From Epiperipatus broadwayi (Eukaryota; Onychophora; Udeonychophora; Euonychophora; Peripatidae), in the NCBI GenBank assembly GCA_028023455.1, contig JAQFVV010013389.1, positions 1 through 64,000 of the forward strand: 64,000 nucleotides of DNA. Reading direction: 5' to 3'. Both the position numbers and the translations under genes were made by a program. This document shows, piece by piece, positions 13,301 to 25,300 of this stretch. How positions within the stretch are numbered: position 1 is the stretch's first letter; each line of letters starts with the position of its first letter. The notes beneath the pieces are model-generated. The model had not been told where the DNA came from and did not search any database. It saw only the letters and a program-made list of their open reading frames with translations.

Positions 13301-16300
13301 ATTCTTAATTATAAACTGTGTTGTTTAAACTTAGTTTTTCTCTTTTAATAAAGTTATTGTCACTACTTGGCTGGAAACAACAGAATGGCTGCAGTTGAGA
13401 GTTGTTAGAACTTGTATAGGATGACAATAGTGCAAGAAAACAGAATTCTTCATTTTAATCACTGAAAAATCTATGTAAACATTTATAGTATCTATGAAAT
13501 TGATGTAAATAATGCATCAGCTTGAAAAATTTATGTAGAACATGTTGAGTGATACATCAATCGAAGATGACAAAGCTAATGTTGCTAAGATTTTGTTCTT
13601 CATGAAAAATGTATTGGCAAAATAACTATGTAATCCTAAAATTTTCAAAGGCATTCCATAAGAAGAGTTAAAAAATAAGTTGAATACTTATTTTCAGTCA
13701 GCAACAACTAAGATTTAGGAGTAGACAATAGCCATCTTGAGATACTCTCCATACAGTAGTGCCAGAGTAATCAGTGGATGCCAGAAGGTTTGTGCATAAA
13801 ATCCCCATCTAGTGCCTACTCATCCAATATCCCCAGACTAGTTTCTGGTTTGTGGCCTTCATCAGTGAGGAGCCTTGGATCTGAGAGCATTGCATAAGAG
13901 ATGGTGATCATGTGATGTTTAGTGGTTTAACACCATCTTGAGAGAGATGTCAAGATTATGATATTGCATTAAGAACACTTGCAAAGAAAGCAATTTTAAT
14001 TTCAGGTTGGATAACATGTTAATGGATCAATTGTTATTTGAAATGATGGATCTCAACTTCAGAAAAATTTTATGAAGTTAACTGAACATTACTTACAAAT
14101 CCACAATAGAAAAGTGTTTTGCACAGGAAGTAAAATTGGAGAAAGCTTCAGAATTTCAAGCTACAACATATATGCATAAGATCCCAATAGCTGTTAATAA
14201 AACAGAAGCTGATAGTCGGAGTCATAAGATCTCAAAAGATATTTTAATTTATTACTGCTGCAAGGAAAAAGGCCATATAAAGAAATACTGAATATGTAGA
14301 ACAGAAAAATGTAATGTCTATAGTTTAAAAGGATATTTAGCTTGCATTTTCCAAAATAAAGACAAGAGTACAAAAATTAAGTCACGTTCGAATTAATTCA
14401 TGGGAAGACAGTGTAAGAAGAAAAAATGATAATAACCAAGATTAATGATACAGAGAATGATTATATACAATTGAATGTTGTTATACATGAGCAAAGAACT
14501 ATTATTGGTGCTAGTTTGTTTTTATTATCACAGAAAGACTGGTCTAAAATTAGTGATAAAAAGGAAATGTTGATAAAAACATGTCATAGTCACAGATGAT
14601 AATGGAAATGAAGTAAACCTATGCAGCAAAGTAACTATCTGTTAAAATCAATTCCAGAGTCAAATTTCTATCATTATATATAGTTAAGAGACATTTAAGT
14701 TCTATTCTTGATAGAAACTGGTTTAAATAGAGAAAAAGAATAAAGACAATTTTGTAATGGTACTGTAAATTGTGAGGAGAAATCTGGGCCAGTAAAAATG
14801 ATAGTAACATGAAGAAGTGAAATTTTAAAATGTTGAATAGTTCTAAGGTAACAAATTGGACTAGAAATGACACATCTAATAAAACTTTATAAAATTGAAT
14901 AAAGTACTGGTGGCCAAAATATTGACCAAATTATTTGCAAAACTTATTTGAAATGCACTTGAAAGTTTATCTATATCCTATGATTGCATTTTTATGACTG
15001 ACCGCATGCTCATACCATCTGAATGTCGAAATCAAGTGCTTAGTTTACTATATAAGGGACACCACATGAAAGTCTTATCAAGGTCATATATATGGTGGCC
15101 TAACATTAAAGTAAGTAATATTAAGCTTTTTTTTTTTCTATAATTCATTATTATATTATAATAAAAAGCTAAATATCTAATTTATATAAAAATTCAATAC
15201 TAGTGCAAGTTATATGGTATGAATGAACTCATGCATGAAAAATTGGTGAGGGTAAAATCTAAATATTCAAAAAGGCAGTTTATTTAATTTGTAAATAAAC
15301 AATTAGATTTTATATAAGCAGAAGAGAATGGACATCAAGCTCTTAATAAACACAAAATTATTGACAATCAAAAGAAAATAAAAAAATAATGATAATCTTA
15401 TACATATTACAAATGAACCAGATAAATAGAACTAATTTTTATTTATTAATTTTTTTTTTTTTTGATTGTAAAATGAATATCTTGGAGTCTAGATGGAATA
15501 AGAAAAAGTATGTATATATATATTTTTAAAAATGAACTTTGTATAGATTTTTTTATATATTTATTGTTATTATTCAGGGAGCAGGAGATGGAATTAATCA
15601 TTATAAAGTAAGGGCAAAACTGGCTATTCTAGACAAGCAGTTCAAATTGGCAGAGGCAATTTATTTAGAACAGGTAAAAACAAACATATTTCAAATGTTT
15701 TGATAAAATGTTTTAAATTAAGAAAACATAAAATTTTAAAAGTAGATATTTTTGTAAATTACATTATCTTTGGTATATGTGTATATGTTAAATAAATCTG
15801 CTGAAAACTAATTTTCCTAACATATGTATACATTCACTTAATATTCTACATAAATGTCCTTGACTACATATGGAGTAAGAATTTATGTTATTGTCAATAA
15901 TAGTTTGCTTTTCTACTGGTGCTAAAAGTTATAATTCCATTATTTATTTAATTTACAACTCTCCATAGTCTCAATATTAGTTTTCAGTCAATAATTAATT
16001 GATTAAAACATAAGAACTTTAATCACTTAATTAAACTCAATATGACATAAATATTAGATGGTTTGCAATAACCAAGAACTTGGAAGAAGGTGTATAAATA
16101 TTTTAAAAATAATATTGAATATTAAAATAATAAATTACCCTGTATGTATATATAACCAAGAGATATTAATAAAGCAGCTTATAGTTTACATTAACTTTGT
16201 GTATGTGTGTGTAGTAAGTAATCAGAAAAATAATTTACCTGACATACATAATTATGCACTTACATGACTGTGTTTATGCTATAAAAAGTCACATGATAGT

Positions 16301-19300
16301 CAGTGATAGTTTGTTTTTCTCCTAATTCTAATAGTTATAGACTTCCATTATTTGTTTAATTTATAGCTGTTCATATTCAAAATATGTATTATAGCTTTTA
16401 ATGTATTTCAGTCACCGATGATGTCAAATCAACGCATAATTGATCAAAGTACAAGAATTTTATTCAATTAATATCATCAGTTTGAGATTAACATTAAATA
16501 ATATGCAATAATCAAAGCTCTTCTAAGGGAGAGGGGGGGTTGTTGCTCTAATTCAAGTTTAATACGTAATTCAAAAATTGTTTATTAACAGGTAATTAAT
16601 GGTTTTTTTTTAAGAAGAAAGTGCTTTTATTTTCAATTATTTACCTATTTATCTTTATGTTCAGAACAAAAATTAGTCCAAAAAGATAATCATTTAAAGA
16701 GCTCTTTATTATAATGGTAAAGGTTCCTAATAGATTGACATTTTGATTCTTACTAGATATTTTTATTTATTTGCAGTCTGGCATATTGTAATTATTCTAA
16801 CCATATATGTTTATTTCAGAATAATGTTGATGAAGCCATGGAAATGTATCAGGAACTTCACAAATGGGATGAGGCTATTAAAGTAGCTGAGTCTAAGGTA
16901 ATGAAACTACTGTTGTATTACTTATAAAATTTCTTTTTTTAACATTTATTTCAAAACGTTTGCTTGCATAAAGGTGCTTAAATTTTTTTATTTAGCTTTT
17001 CTAAGTACACTTTTGACTTTATGTAATATGACCATTGTGTATTAGAATAAATTACATTAAGATGTTCATTTTATGCCTCATTAAAGTCAGATTTTATGAA
17101 AAAACATGTGTAGTGTAGAGAGATTTGAATGATTAGGTGAAAGAAGATGAAAAGATTGAAAAGTTTTGAAATACAAGTTTGGAGCATAATGGAGAGATAA
17201 TTAGATAGTAGTATTTGCAATATTGAATTGGTAAAGAGTATAAAGGGAAAAAAATGTTTATTGAGGAATTTATGTTGATTATAACAAAGTGTTTGATTCA
17301 ATTATCTATGTTAAATTATGGAATATTCTTATTAAAGTCAATGTGCCAGAACATTTTATTGTTTTTATAAGAAATCTCTATAGGGGAGTAGAAGCTACTG
17401 CAAAAACGAGCTACGATGGAGTGATAGAGCTGTATAGATTGTTACTCTATTCATTCAATTTGTGTATTGATTGGGCAGTGAGGAAAGCAGCATTGAGTTG
17501 AAATCAAATGTTTATTCAGGATTGATAAAAAAACATTAATAATCTTAGATAAATTAATGACACGATACTTATGGATGAAATTAGAAAGGACCTCAAGATT
17601 CTTGTTAGGAACATTAAAGAACAAAGTATAAATATAGAATTACACTTATGAAAAATCAGTTTAATTAACAAAAATGAAGAGTTATTAATATAAACAATAA
17701 TATCAATAAGGAAAATATATGTATAAAATTAAGAAGCAAATAAAATATTCCTTGTTAAATAGTATACATTTGAATTGATTACTATTTTATTTTATAGATG
17801 TATCTATTTTATGATGTATATAATTCACTAAGAAAACCAAAGATAAAAAGATTATCTTAGCACAAATATTACTAAATAAATACATAAAAATATATTTTTG
17901 CAAAACTTAATTAGTATTTTTAATCTGTTTACTATTTTTATTGTCAAAATAAACATAAACCTCTTAATTTACATTTCACAAAATATTGTTATAAATGTTT
18001 ATTAAATATACAAACTTTCATTTGCATCACCCATAAATATTCATACATGAAAATTTATCATTATAAAAAAAAAAAAAAATGAATGAAGAAACAAAACAAA
18101 CATACTTTTATTTAAATAAACTAAAATTATAATTAATAAATATATTGTTCATTTTTTATTCACTATTTTAACTGTTTTTTTTTTTATATTTCTTGTATAC
18201 TAAATAAACTCATGTATTTTCAAAATATAAAGAATTATAAAAAATATATTATATGGTATACTTTTCTTTTCTACTCACAAGGAATCCCCATCAAATTTGA
18301 ATTCCATTGAAAAACAAAATATTTCTTATGTACAACATGCACAAAAATAATAATAATAATTTTTAGTTCAAAATCTTCTATGTATTCTGCTGAAAATCTC
18401 ACGTGTTCTGTTGTGAAAATAGACTTTATATGTAATCCATATTTATTCCAACATATTAGTGTTTTAAACCACTAAACATCACATGATCACTATCTCATAC
18501 TAGCACAATAATTGTTATTAAACAATTCAAAACAAAACAACACTCTCCATATAGTAGTGCCATCTTGTGCTAACAAGAGCAATCAATAGATGCCAGAAGG
18601 TGCTGGAGGGTTGCATTAGATCCTAAGATCTAGGTGCAGTGCTCTCAGATCCAAGGCTCCTCACTGATGAAGGCCACAAGCCAGAAACTAGTCTGGGGAT
18701 ATTGGATGAGTAGGCATTAGATAGGGATTTTATGCACAAGCCTTCTGGCATCTATTGATTGCTCTTGTTAGCACAAGATGGCACTACTATATGGAGAGTG
18801 TTGTTTTGTTTTGAATTGTTTAATATTAGTGTTTTGTTAAAATTATCCATTTTGACAACCTGTTTTTATTTTTAATGAAGTATTCCATAATTAACATTTT
18901 ACAGTGTTTGATACAGCTTCATTTATATATCAGCTGCAGAATTGTTAATTTTTTCAAAATATCCTTATAAATTATATTGCAGCACTTAATTCTATTTATC
19001 GCAATGAAATGATTTTTTAACCGGTGTTATTATATTTAAATTCTCAAAAGTCTTAAAGTCTTTGTAAAAGATATGTTGGAGAGGATCTGTTGGATGAGGG
19101 AAGATATAGGACAAGAAAAAGTTGATTGTGAAGTAGAGGAAATAAACAGTGTATGAAGAATAAAATAGGGGATAGAAAATCTTGTAAAAATTATCAGATT
19201 AATGCGCAACTCATGCTTTTTTTTTTTTTGGAAAATAATTGATGATGATGAGGAATCTGTATATTTAGTTTACTTTAATAATTAATAATCACTAAAAAAA

Positions 19301-22300
19301 AATCTTGAATAGCAAAGCCAAGTGAACATATGATAGTGGGGTATTTTTTAAAAAAAAAGCATCATAAAATATATACATTTAGATTTTGACACATTATTTT
19401 TTATATTAACAAAAGATATTCTATATGTTCCAAAACATTCATTTATAAATTTTTCAAAATGCAAATACAATTTTTTATTATTCATATTACCAAAAAATAG
19501 CTGATAGTTTCAACTGTTTAACAGTTTTTTCATAGCTCTCTCCATTACATAAAAAGAAAAGAAAAAAAAGTGTTTCTTTTTTAATTAGTAGAAAGAACTC
19601 TTAACAATACTGATGGACAGCTGAAATTGTCAACTGTTTTTTTTGGAAGTATATAATAAAGCTTGTATTTGTATGGTATAGAGATACATGGAAGAGCATT
19701 TTCGAATTATTTATTTATAATAATATTAATAAAATCAATTCAGAAATGTTAATGAAAACAAAAGATTATTTAATATTTACATTTCCAAAATTTATTATAT
19801 TAACAAATATCTGATAAGATAATAAGAATATAATCATTTATATAGGGGCATCCTGAATTGGAAAATTTGCGGCGCAATTATTTTCAATGGTTAATCGACA
19901 CTAATCAAGAAGGCAAAGCTGGGGAGGTAAAGATTTAATAAAGGTTTTTTAGAAATTTAATCTATGATGTAATATATATTGTTTGTTTGTTTTTTTAGGT
20001 TAGAGAGAATGAAGGAGACTATTTAGGAGCAATTAATTTATATACTAAAGCAGGGTTGGCTACAAGAGCTGCACGTGTTATAACAAATCATCAGGTTAGC
20101 AAATTGTTTATTATATATAAAAAAGAAATATTTATTATCATGAAAACAATGTAGATAAAAGAAAAATTTACTGTTATGCGTGCAAGATTTAAATATACAA
20201 ATAGCTAAAATAAATGGTGCTGGTAGAGTGTGAGATTTAGCCTTAGAATGAAACTACTATCTATGTACAAAATAGGCAAAAAAAAATAAATCTTTTATAT
20301 TTTTCATAAAAAATCAAAGAATTTCTTATGGATCACATACACATATATTAATGTTTGTTCATAATCTGTATGAACTATGAACAAAAACATCATATGCAGA
20401 AAGTAAAAGTTTGTTTTTTATTTATGATCTTTTTAATGCTTTATTTACCATATTTGCAATTATGATTAACCGAACTTGCAAAAATGGAAATTGCAAATAT
20501 AGGGAAATATTGTATTACAATTTAATTTATTTGGAAAAGACTATATTATTTATAAAAAGTTAAGTAAATCAGTAAAAGATGACCAGCAGCAATATGAATG
20601 GACTTAATTATCATAATCTTTGTATATATTTTTGGCAAAGTCTTTAACTTAATCAAAAAATAAGGCATTCCTTCCAAGCACTCATTAACTCATTAAAATA
20701 CATTACAATATCATTTATTTTGAACATAAATCAGTCTCATTTATGTTTGGTAAGATTACAAATTAATGAAATTACTTTTTAATAGATTTTATTTTTATTT
20801 GTCTTTTTGACAGGACTTACTTCACAATACAGATCTTGTTCAAAGAATAGCTGCTGCCTTGGTAAAAGGAGAAGTATTTGAAATGGTATAGTAAAATCTT
20901 TTCAATTTAATTAATTTTTTTTTTTTTTTTGCATGATTTTTTTTTTTTTTTTTTTCAGATCAGTATTGTAAAATACAAGTTTGAATGTCAATTTTATAAA
21001 ATTTGATAGTCCAGAACTTCATAATCTGGATAGAATCATTGGAAAGGAATATATTCATTACTTACTTATGCAATAAGATGTTATAGAATCTTTTTTCAAA
21101 GAGGTGGCAAGTAATTTTGATTAAAAAGTTATATGAATAGTTGTATACCATCTAAGAACTGCTTATGTATCCGTGTGATCTTATAGATTCAGAAGTTAAA
21201 GACATTCCTTTTTTTAAATGTTGGTAAAATCACTATCAGCGGCAATAAAAACAAAGATTTACTTTTATGTTAATTAAGTTATTGAATGATTTAATTAAAG
21301 AATTATAGAAATATACCTTTTTATATTAATTATTGCTAATAAACGTTTATTTAAGACAAGAAAAGTTATCTAAGGAGAGATTAAAAATAAAACATCATTG
21401 CCTGAATGAAATGTTTAAAAAGACAGTTAAAAAATACTTTTTTTTTTTTTTAAGAATAGTAGTCAATATGTTATCATTTAATTTTTGGTTAATTCTTTTT
21501 AAACTTCTGCAATTCCATTGGTACTATTATTAAATAACCTCTTTATTCTGCCAATATCTAATTAATTATGCAAGGTTTAGAAAATGAGTGTAAGAAAATT
21601 AATAGTCAATCTATATTAATTTTGTAATTTTATATATATATATATATAAGATAATCAGTTTAGATATACATAGTTCCATCTAAAAATATCTTTAAATTTG
21701 TTTTTTTAAATACTATTTTAAATTTATGATTTGAATATTTTAACATCATGAGAATATTTATTATCCTCTTCCATTTTAATAATTATAGGCTGGTGAGCTG
21801 TTTGAATGGATACGAGATAATCAAAGAGCATTAGAGTGTTACCGGAAAGGCAAAGTATATACAAAAGGTAAGTATTTCAATTAGTTTCTATATGAAAAAT
21901 ATTTTTGACAATAATGTAATTGTCTTACTGAGTTTAGTTAATGCAATTTATTATTAAAAAAAAAAAAAGTTTCATATATAGATTGATCAAGAATAGTAAT
22001 TGTATTTTTATGTGCTACGTATCAAAAACAAAATCTGTAATATTTTAAAGATTTTAAACAAGATCTCCTTTTTATGTTGCCATACTTCCTTTTAGATGTT
22101 TATTGGATCTACATCATTAATATTTACATAATTGCTATGGTTGGTTATATATTATGATATATTTTTGTTAATTTGCATTTGTATAAAATTTGAAGTATTT
22201 ATTTCAATGGATTTTATAAAGTGGGTGAATGATAGATTTTCCATGATTCATTCTATAAATAGCATGTTTTAGTACATGAAACAAATGCATATTGAAACAA

Positions 22301-25300
22301 GTGTCATTTTTATGTATTTGTTAAAAATGGAAAATTAAAAAAATAGACAATAAAGCTATTTATGGGGATGGGAGATAACCACACCAGAATTATAGAAATG
22401 AGGATCCTAAGCTTTTGAAATGAAAAATATCTCAAATGCTAGTTAGACTACATGTAAATCTATCTTTTTTTCAACCAGAAACACAATAAACTTTCTTCAC
22501 TTTAACATTGAAGACTTATTAAAATCAAAAATGGGATTGCTTCCAAATAATTTTTAGCAATAATATTCATGTAATTGCATTTTAGGATGTTCATTTTTCT
22601 TATATATCTTTTTAAAATTCTTGAATTTATATTCTTTTTGATAGAATATCATGCTAAACTAGATGTAGTTATCTTTGATTCAAATCATCTTTTAAAGCAA
22701 ATAATTTCTATTGAAGATAGATGAATTGATATAGTGATCATTCGCATAGATAATTTTTATATATGCAATATTTACAAATCTCCTAGTACAAACTGATCGC
22801 TCTCTGTATTTATAGATTTTAGTGCTCATAAAATTGAAAATAAACAGGTTGTCAGCTTTTAGAATTGATGACTTAACTATATTCTGGCAGCTGGATAATT
22901 ATATAATTTGTTTAAAGAAAACAAACACAAAAAGTTTAACAACAAATTCAAGAATTTATTTATTCTGAATAACAATAATATTAGTAGATAGGATTAGTAA
23001 ATCAACTGGCTAATTGGTAGTTGGAACACATGAACAATGTAGAATATGTAACAGTTCATATCTCTATAGGTACTTAAGTCTCTTTACAACTGTATTTCTG
23101 TAAGCATCTTACTGCTCAAACACATATCTTGAGATAGTCTAATTAGATTATGACTAGAGCTCTTTAGTGCTAATCTGGTTTACTCTACACTTAGAGTTTT
23201 TCAAGTTTGCTTTCAGCTTTTGCCTTTTTCTTTCTACTTCACATTACTATTTCTCTAGACATCACTGACTGAACTGAACTGACAGGATACCATTTGAAGT
23301 TCTGCAAGCATTTTTATCAATTTTTTAAATTTGAATAAAGGTAGACTTTATTGACATGCAAATTAGCTTATTGCTTCTTGCAATAAACTAATTTTTTTTT
23401 CCTGCATATCATTATTATTTCTGGAGAGTTGTCTATACTGACCAGCCTGCACACATATACACAACTTTCTTAATAAAGATATATATAAATATATATTTAG
23501 TCAGTGTACAACAATACCGTATGCTGCCAGACAAAAAAGTGCTATCCATTCAGGTAGTTGGGGCATTGACACAACTCCTGATTTATTTTTTGATAGACAA
23601 AACATTTATTATTATTTGATGATCTACCAATATTGTATCATTTCCTCCATAATATAAACCCTGTTCACATCATTATTGTAATTAACGTTCCTACAGTTGA
23701 AAGCCTCTCAGACCTGAGATGGAATTCTAGAAAAGCTAAGTAGATCCAATACATTTGACATTTTGAAATGAATATTATTAGAATCCTGCCCAATCCAAAT
23801 CTAACAGTGCGTTTATAGCCATTGTTTGTTTTAATTTCATTCATTACATTTCTATATTATCTGTGTGCAGAGCACATATATATATATATATTAATAATCT
23901 GAGCAAAAGTATTTGTACTTGTTAACTTCTTCTAATTCATGATTATCAATCTTTATTTACTTCTTGTCGAAAATGCATTGAATATTACTTTAAACTTTTT
24001 GTAATATTTATTTTTAATCTTTTTTTTTTTTTTACTTTCATCTGATAATCTTGTAATATTTTCTGAAGCACTATTTTCAAAATCAGTCTCATATCATCTA
24101 CAAATACAGATGACTTAAATAATCTCAATTTTTCTTTTATTGTCTTAGCTTCCCATTTTAATCCTTAAAATACTTCTCATAAAATTGTTATAAAAAGTTT
24201 TGAAGATATACACCCATCTCAATGATAATCTGTTGCATTTTAATAAATATTCTTCAGATTTTGGTGATCTATTGCTTTAGTCACCAAAGAATTGTTTAAA
24301 GAATCAAATGCCTTTTTATAATAGTGTATCTTTTTATTAATTTCATTAAATCTGAACCAACTTCACAATCTGTTAATATTTTAAAACAATTTGCAAGTTC
24401 TAATTTAAATTCATTGGAGTATTTTTGAAAGTTAGAAATATCAATTGTTGATACTGTTTTTTTTTTAATATATTTATCTCTAATTTTGAATTAACATGTA
24501 TCTACTTCTCACTAAATGATGATCACTTCCTGTGTTTGAATGTATTAAAAACATTACAATCTTAAAATACATATTTTTATTTATTCAAAACAATAATCAA
24601 GTCTTATATTTGTACGATTCCATATCCATGTCCATTTAACATTTTTCTCAAAGAAAGATTTCATAATAACTAGTTTTTCTTTTTTTGTGAACTCCACAAG
24701 TTGATGTATTCTCTCATTTTCATTATCATAATCCAATTTACCCATCATTCTTTCATCTTTCAATTATTAACCAATTCTGACATTAAAGTCTCCCATGATA
24801 ATTTTAAAATGTTGTTTGATCTGATCCAAAACATTTTGTAAATTTATATAAAAATCCAATATCTTTATCGCAATGAAACTTGTTGGTGCATAAACCTGAA
24901 TTATCTGTTTTTGGTATTTTTCATTAATTTGAATGATTATTTTTGCCACTCTGATATGTCATCACTCTCCATGATGTTGTTCTTCCATTCTTTATAGTAA
25001 TCACTTTAAATTAACTGTCTCTTTATTATTTATTTTAACTTTATAAAATTGAACATATTTCCATTCAATATTAGTCAATTTTTTATCCAATTTGTGCAAT
25101 CTTTCTTAATTTGAAAATGATCTGTAGTTGTAGCTACCTAAGTAAAAAAAAATCGCATCAAATGGCAACCGGGATCTGCAGAAAAAAATTTGATGTTATA
25201 GTAATAATATAATTATGTGTTTCTTTTTTATAAGCAGTTTAAAATGTGGTTAGAAATTTTTTTTTATTTTATATTATGTTTACATGTTATCTATAAGATT

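Larger units (their letters stand above)
13440..14330 (+). pseudogene. Gypsy gag remnant, interrupted by an insertion
   Basis: Fragments [20 protein letters not shown] before the insertion and [15 protein letters not shown] (CCHC knuckle with its last Cys lost, near 14247-14290) after it. The equivalent positions in the 46313-46990 copy read [13 protein letters not shown] and [17 protein letters not shown]. Multiple stops. Confidence 0.75.
12905..15120 (+). mobile_element. Ty3/gypsy remnant with internal deletion
   Basis: Starts with GACTGTCTGTGCATG, like the LTR of the element at 45583. It continues with gag (about 13440-14330), a protease patch (about 14440-14560), then jumps to the first part of integrase (about 14985-15108), having lost reverse transcriptase and RNase H. 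A hammerhead-like element is inserted in gag at 13743-13932. Its gag and LTR start show that it belongs to the same family as the 45583-50610 element. Confidence 0.75.
5338..15577 (+). other. IFT172 intron, 10.2 kb, transposon-rich
   Basis: Holds, in order: a TA/TG microsatellite (5597-5642), a C10T10 run (5998-6017), a TG run (6068-6086), hammerhead-like copy C (6436-6560), a purine-only tract (7292-7393), another family fragment (8275-8354), a minus-strand gypsy remnant (8430-11870), and a + strand gypsy remnant between two direct repeats (12612-15385). The remaining stretches (6600-7190, 7400-8270, 11880-12600, 15390-15577) are AT-rich with nothing recognised. Confidence 0.75.
16898..19845 (+). 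other. IFT172 intron, 2.9 kb
   Basis: Holds a LINE remnant (17240-17665) and the perfect foldback element F (18453-18835). The stretches 17700-18440 and 18840-19840 are AT-rich with homopolymer runs and nothing recognised. Confidence 0.7.
23990..25130 (-). mobile_element. Non-LTR retrotransposon remnant, endonuclease and RT
   Basis: On the minus strand an AP-type endonuclease (about 25120-24560) is followed by reverse transcriptase (about 24345-24030). This is the usual order in L1/RTE/CR1-like LINEs. 5' and 3' ends were not found, and frames are broken. It is a different copy from the + strand LINE at 17240. Confidence 0.75.
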
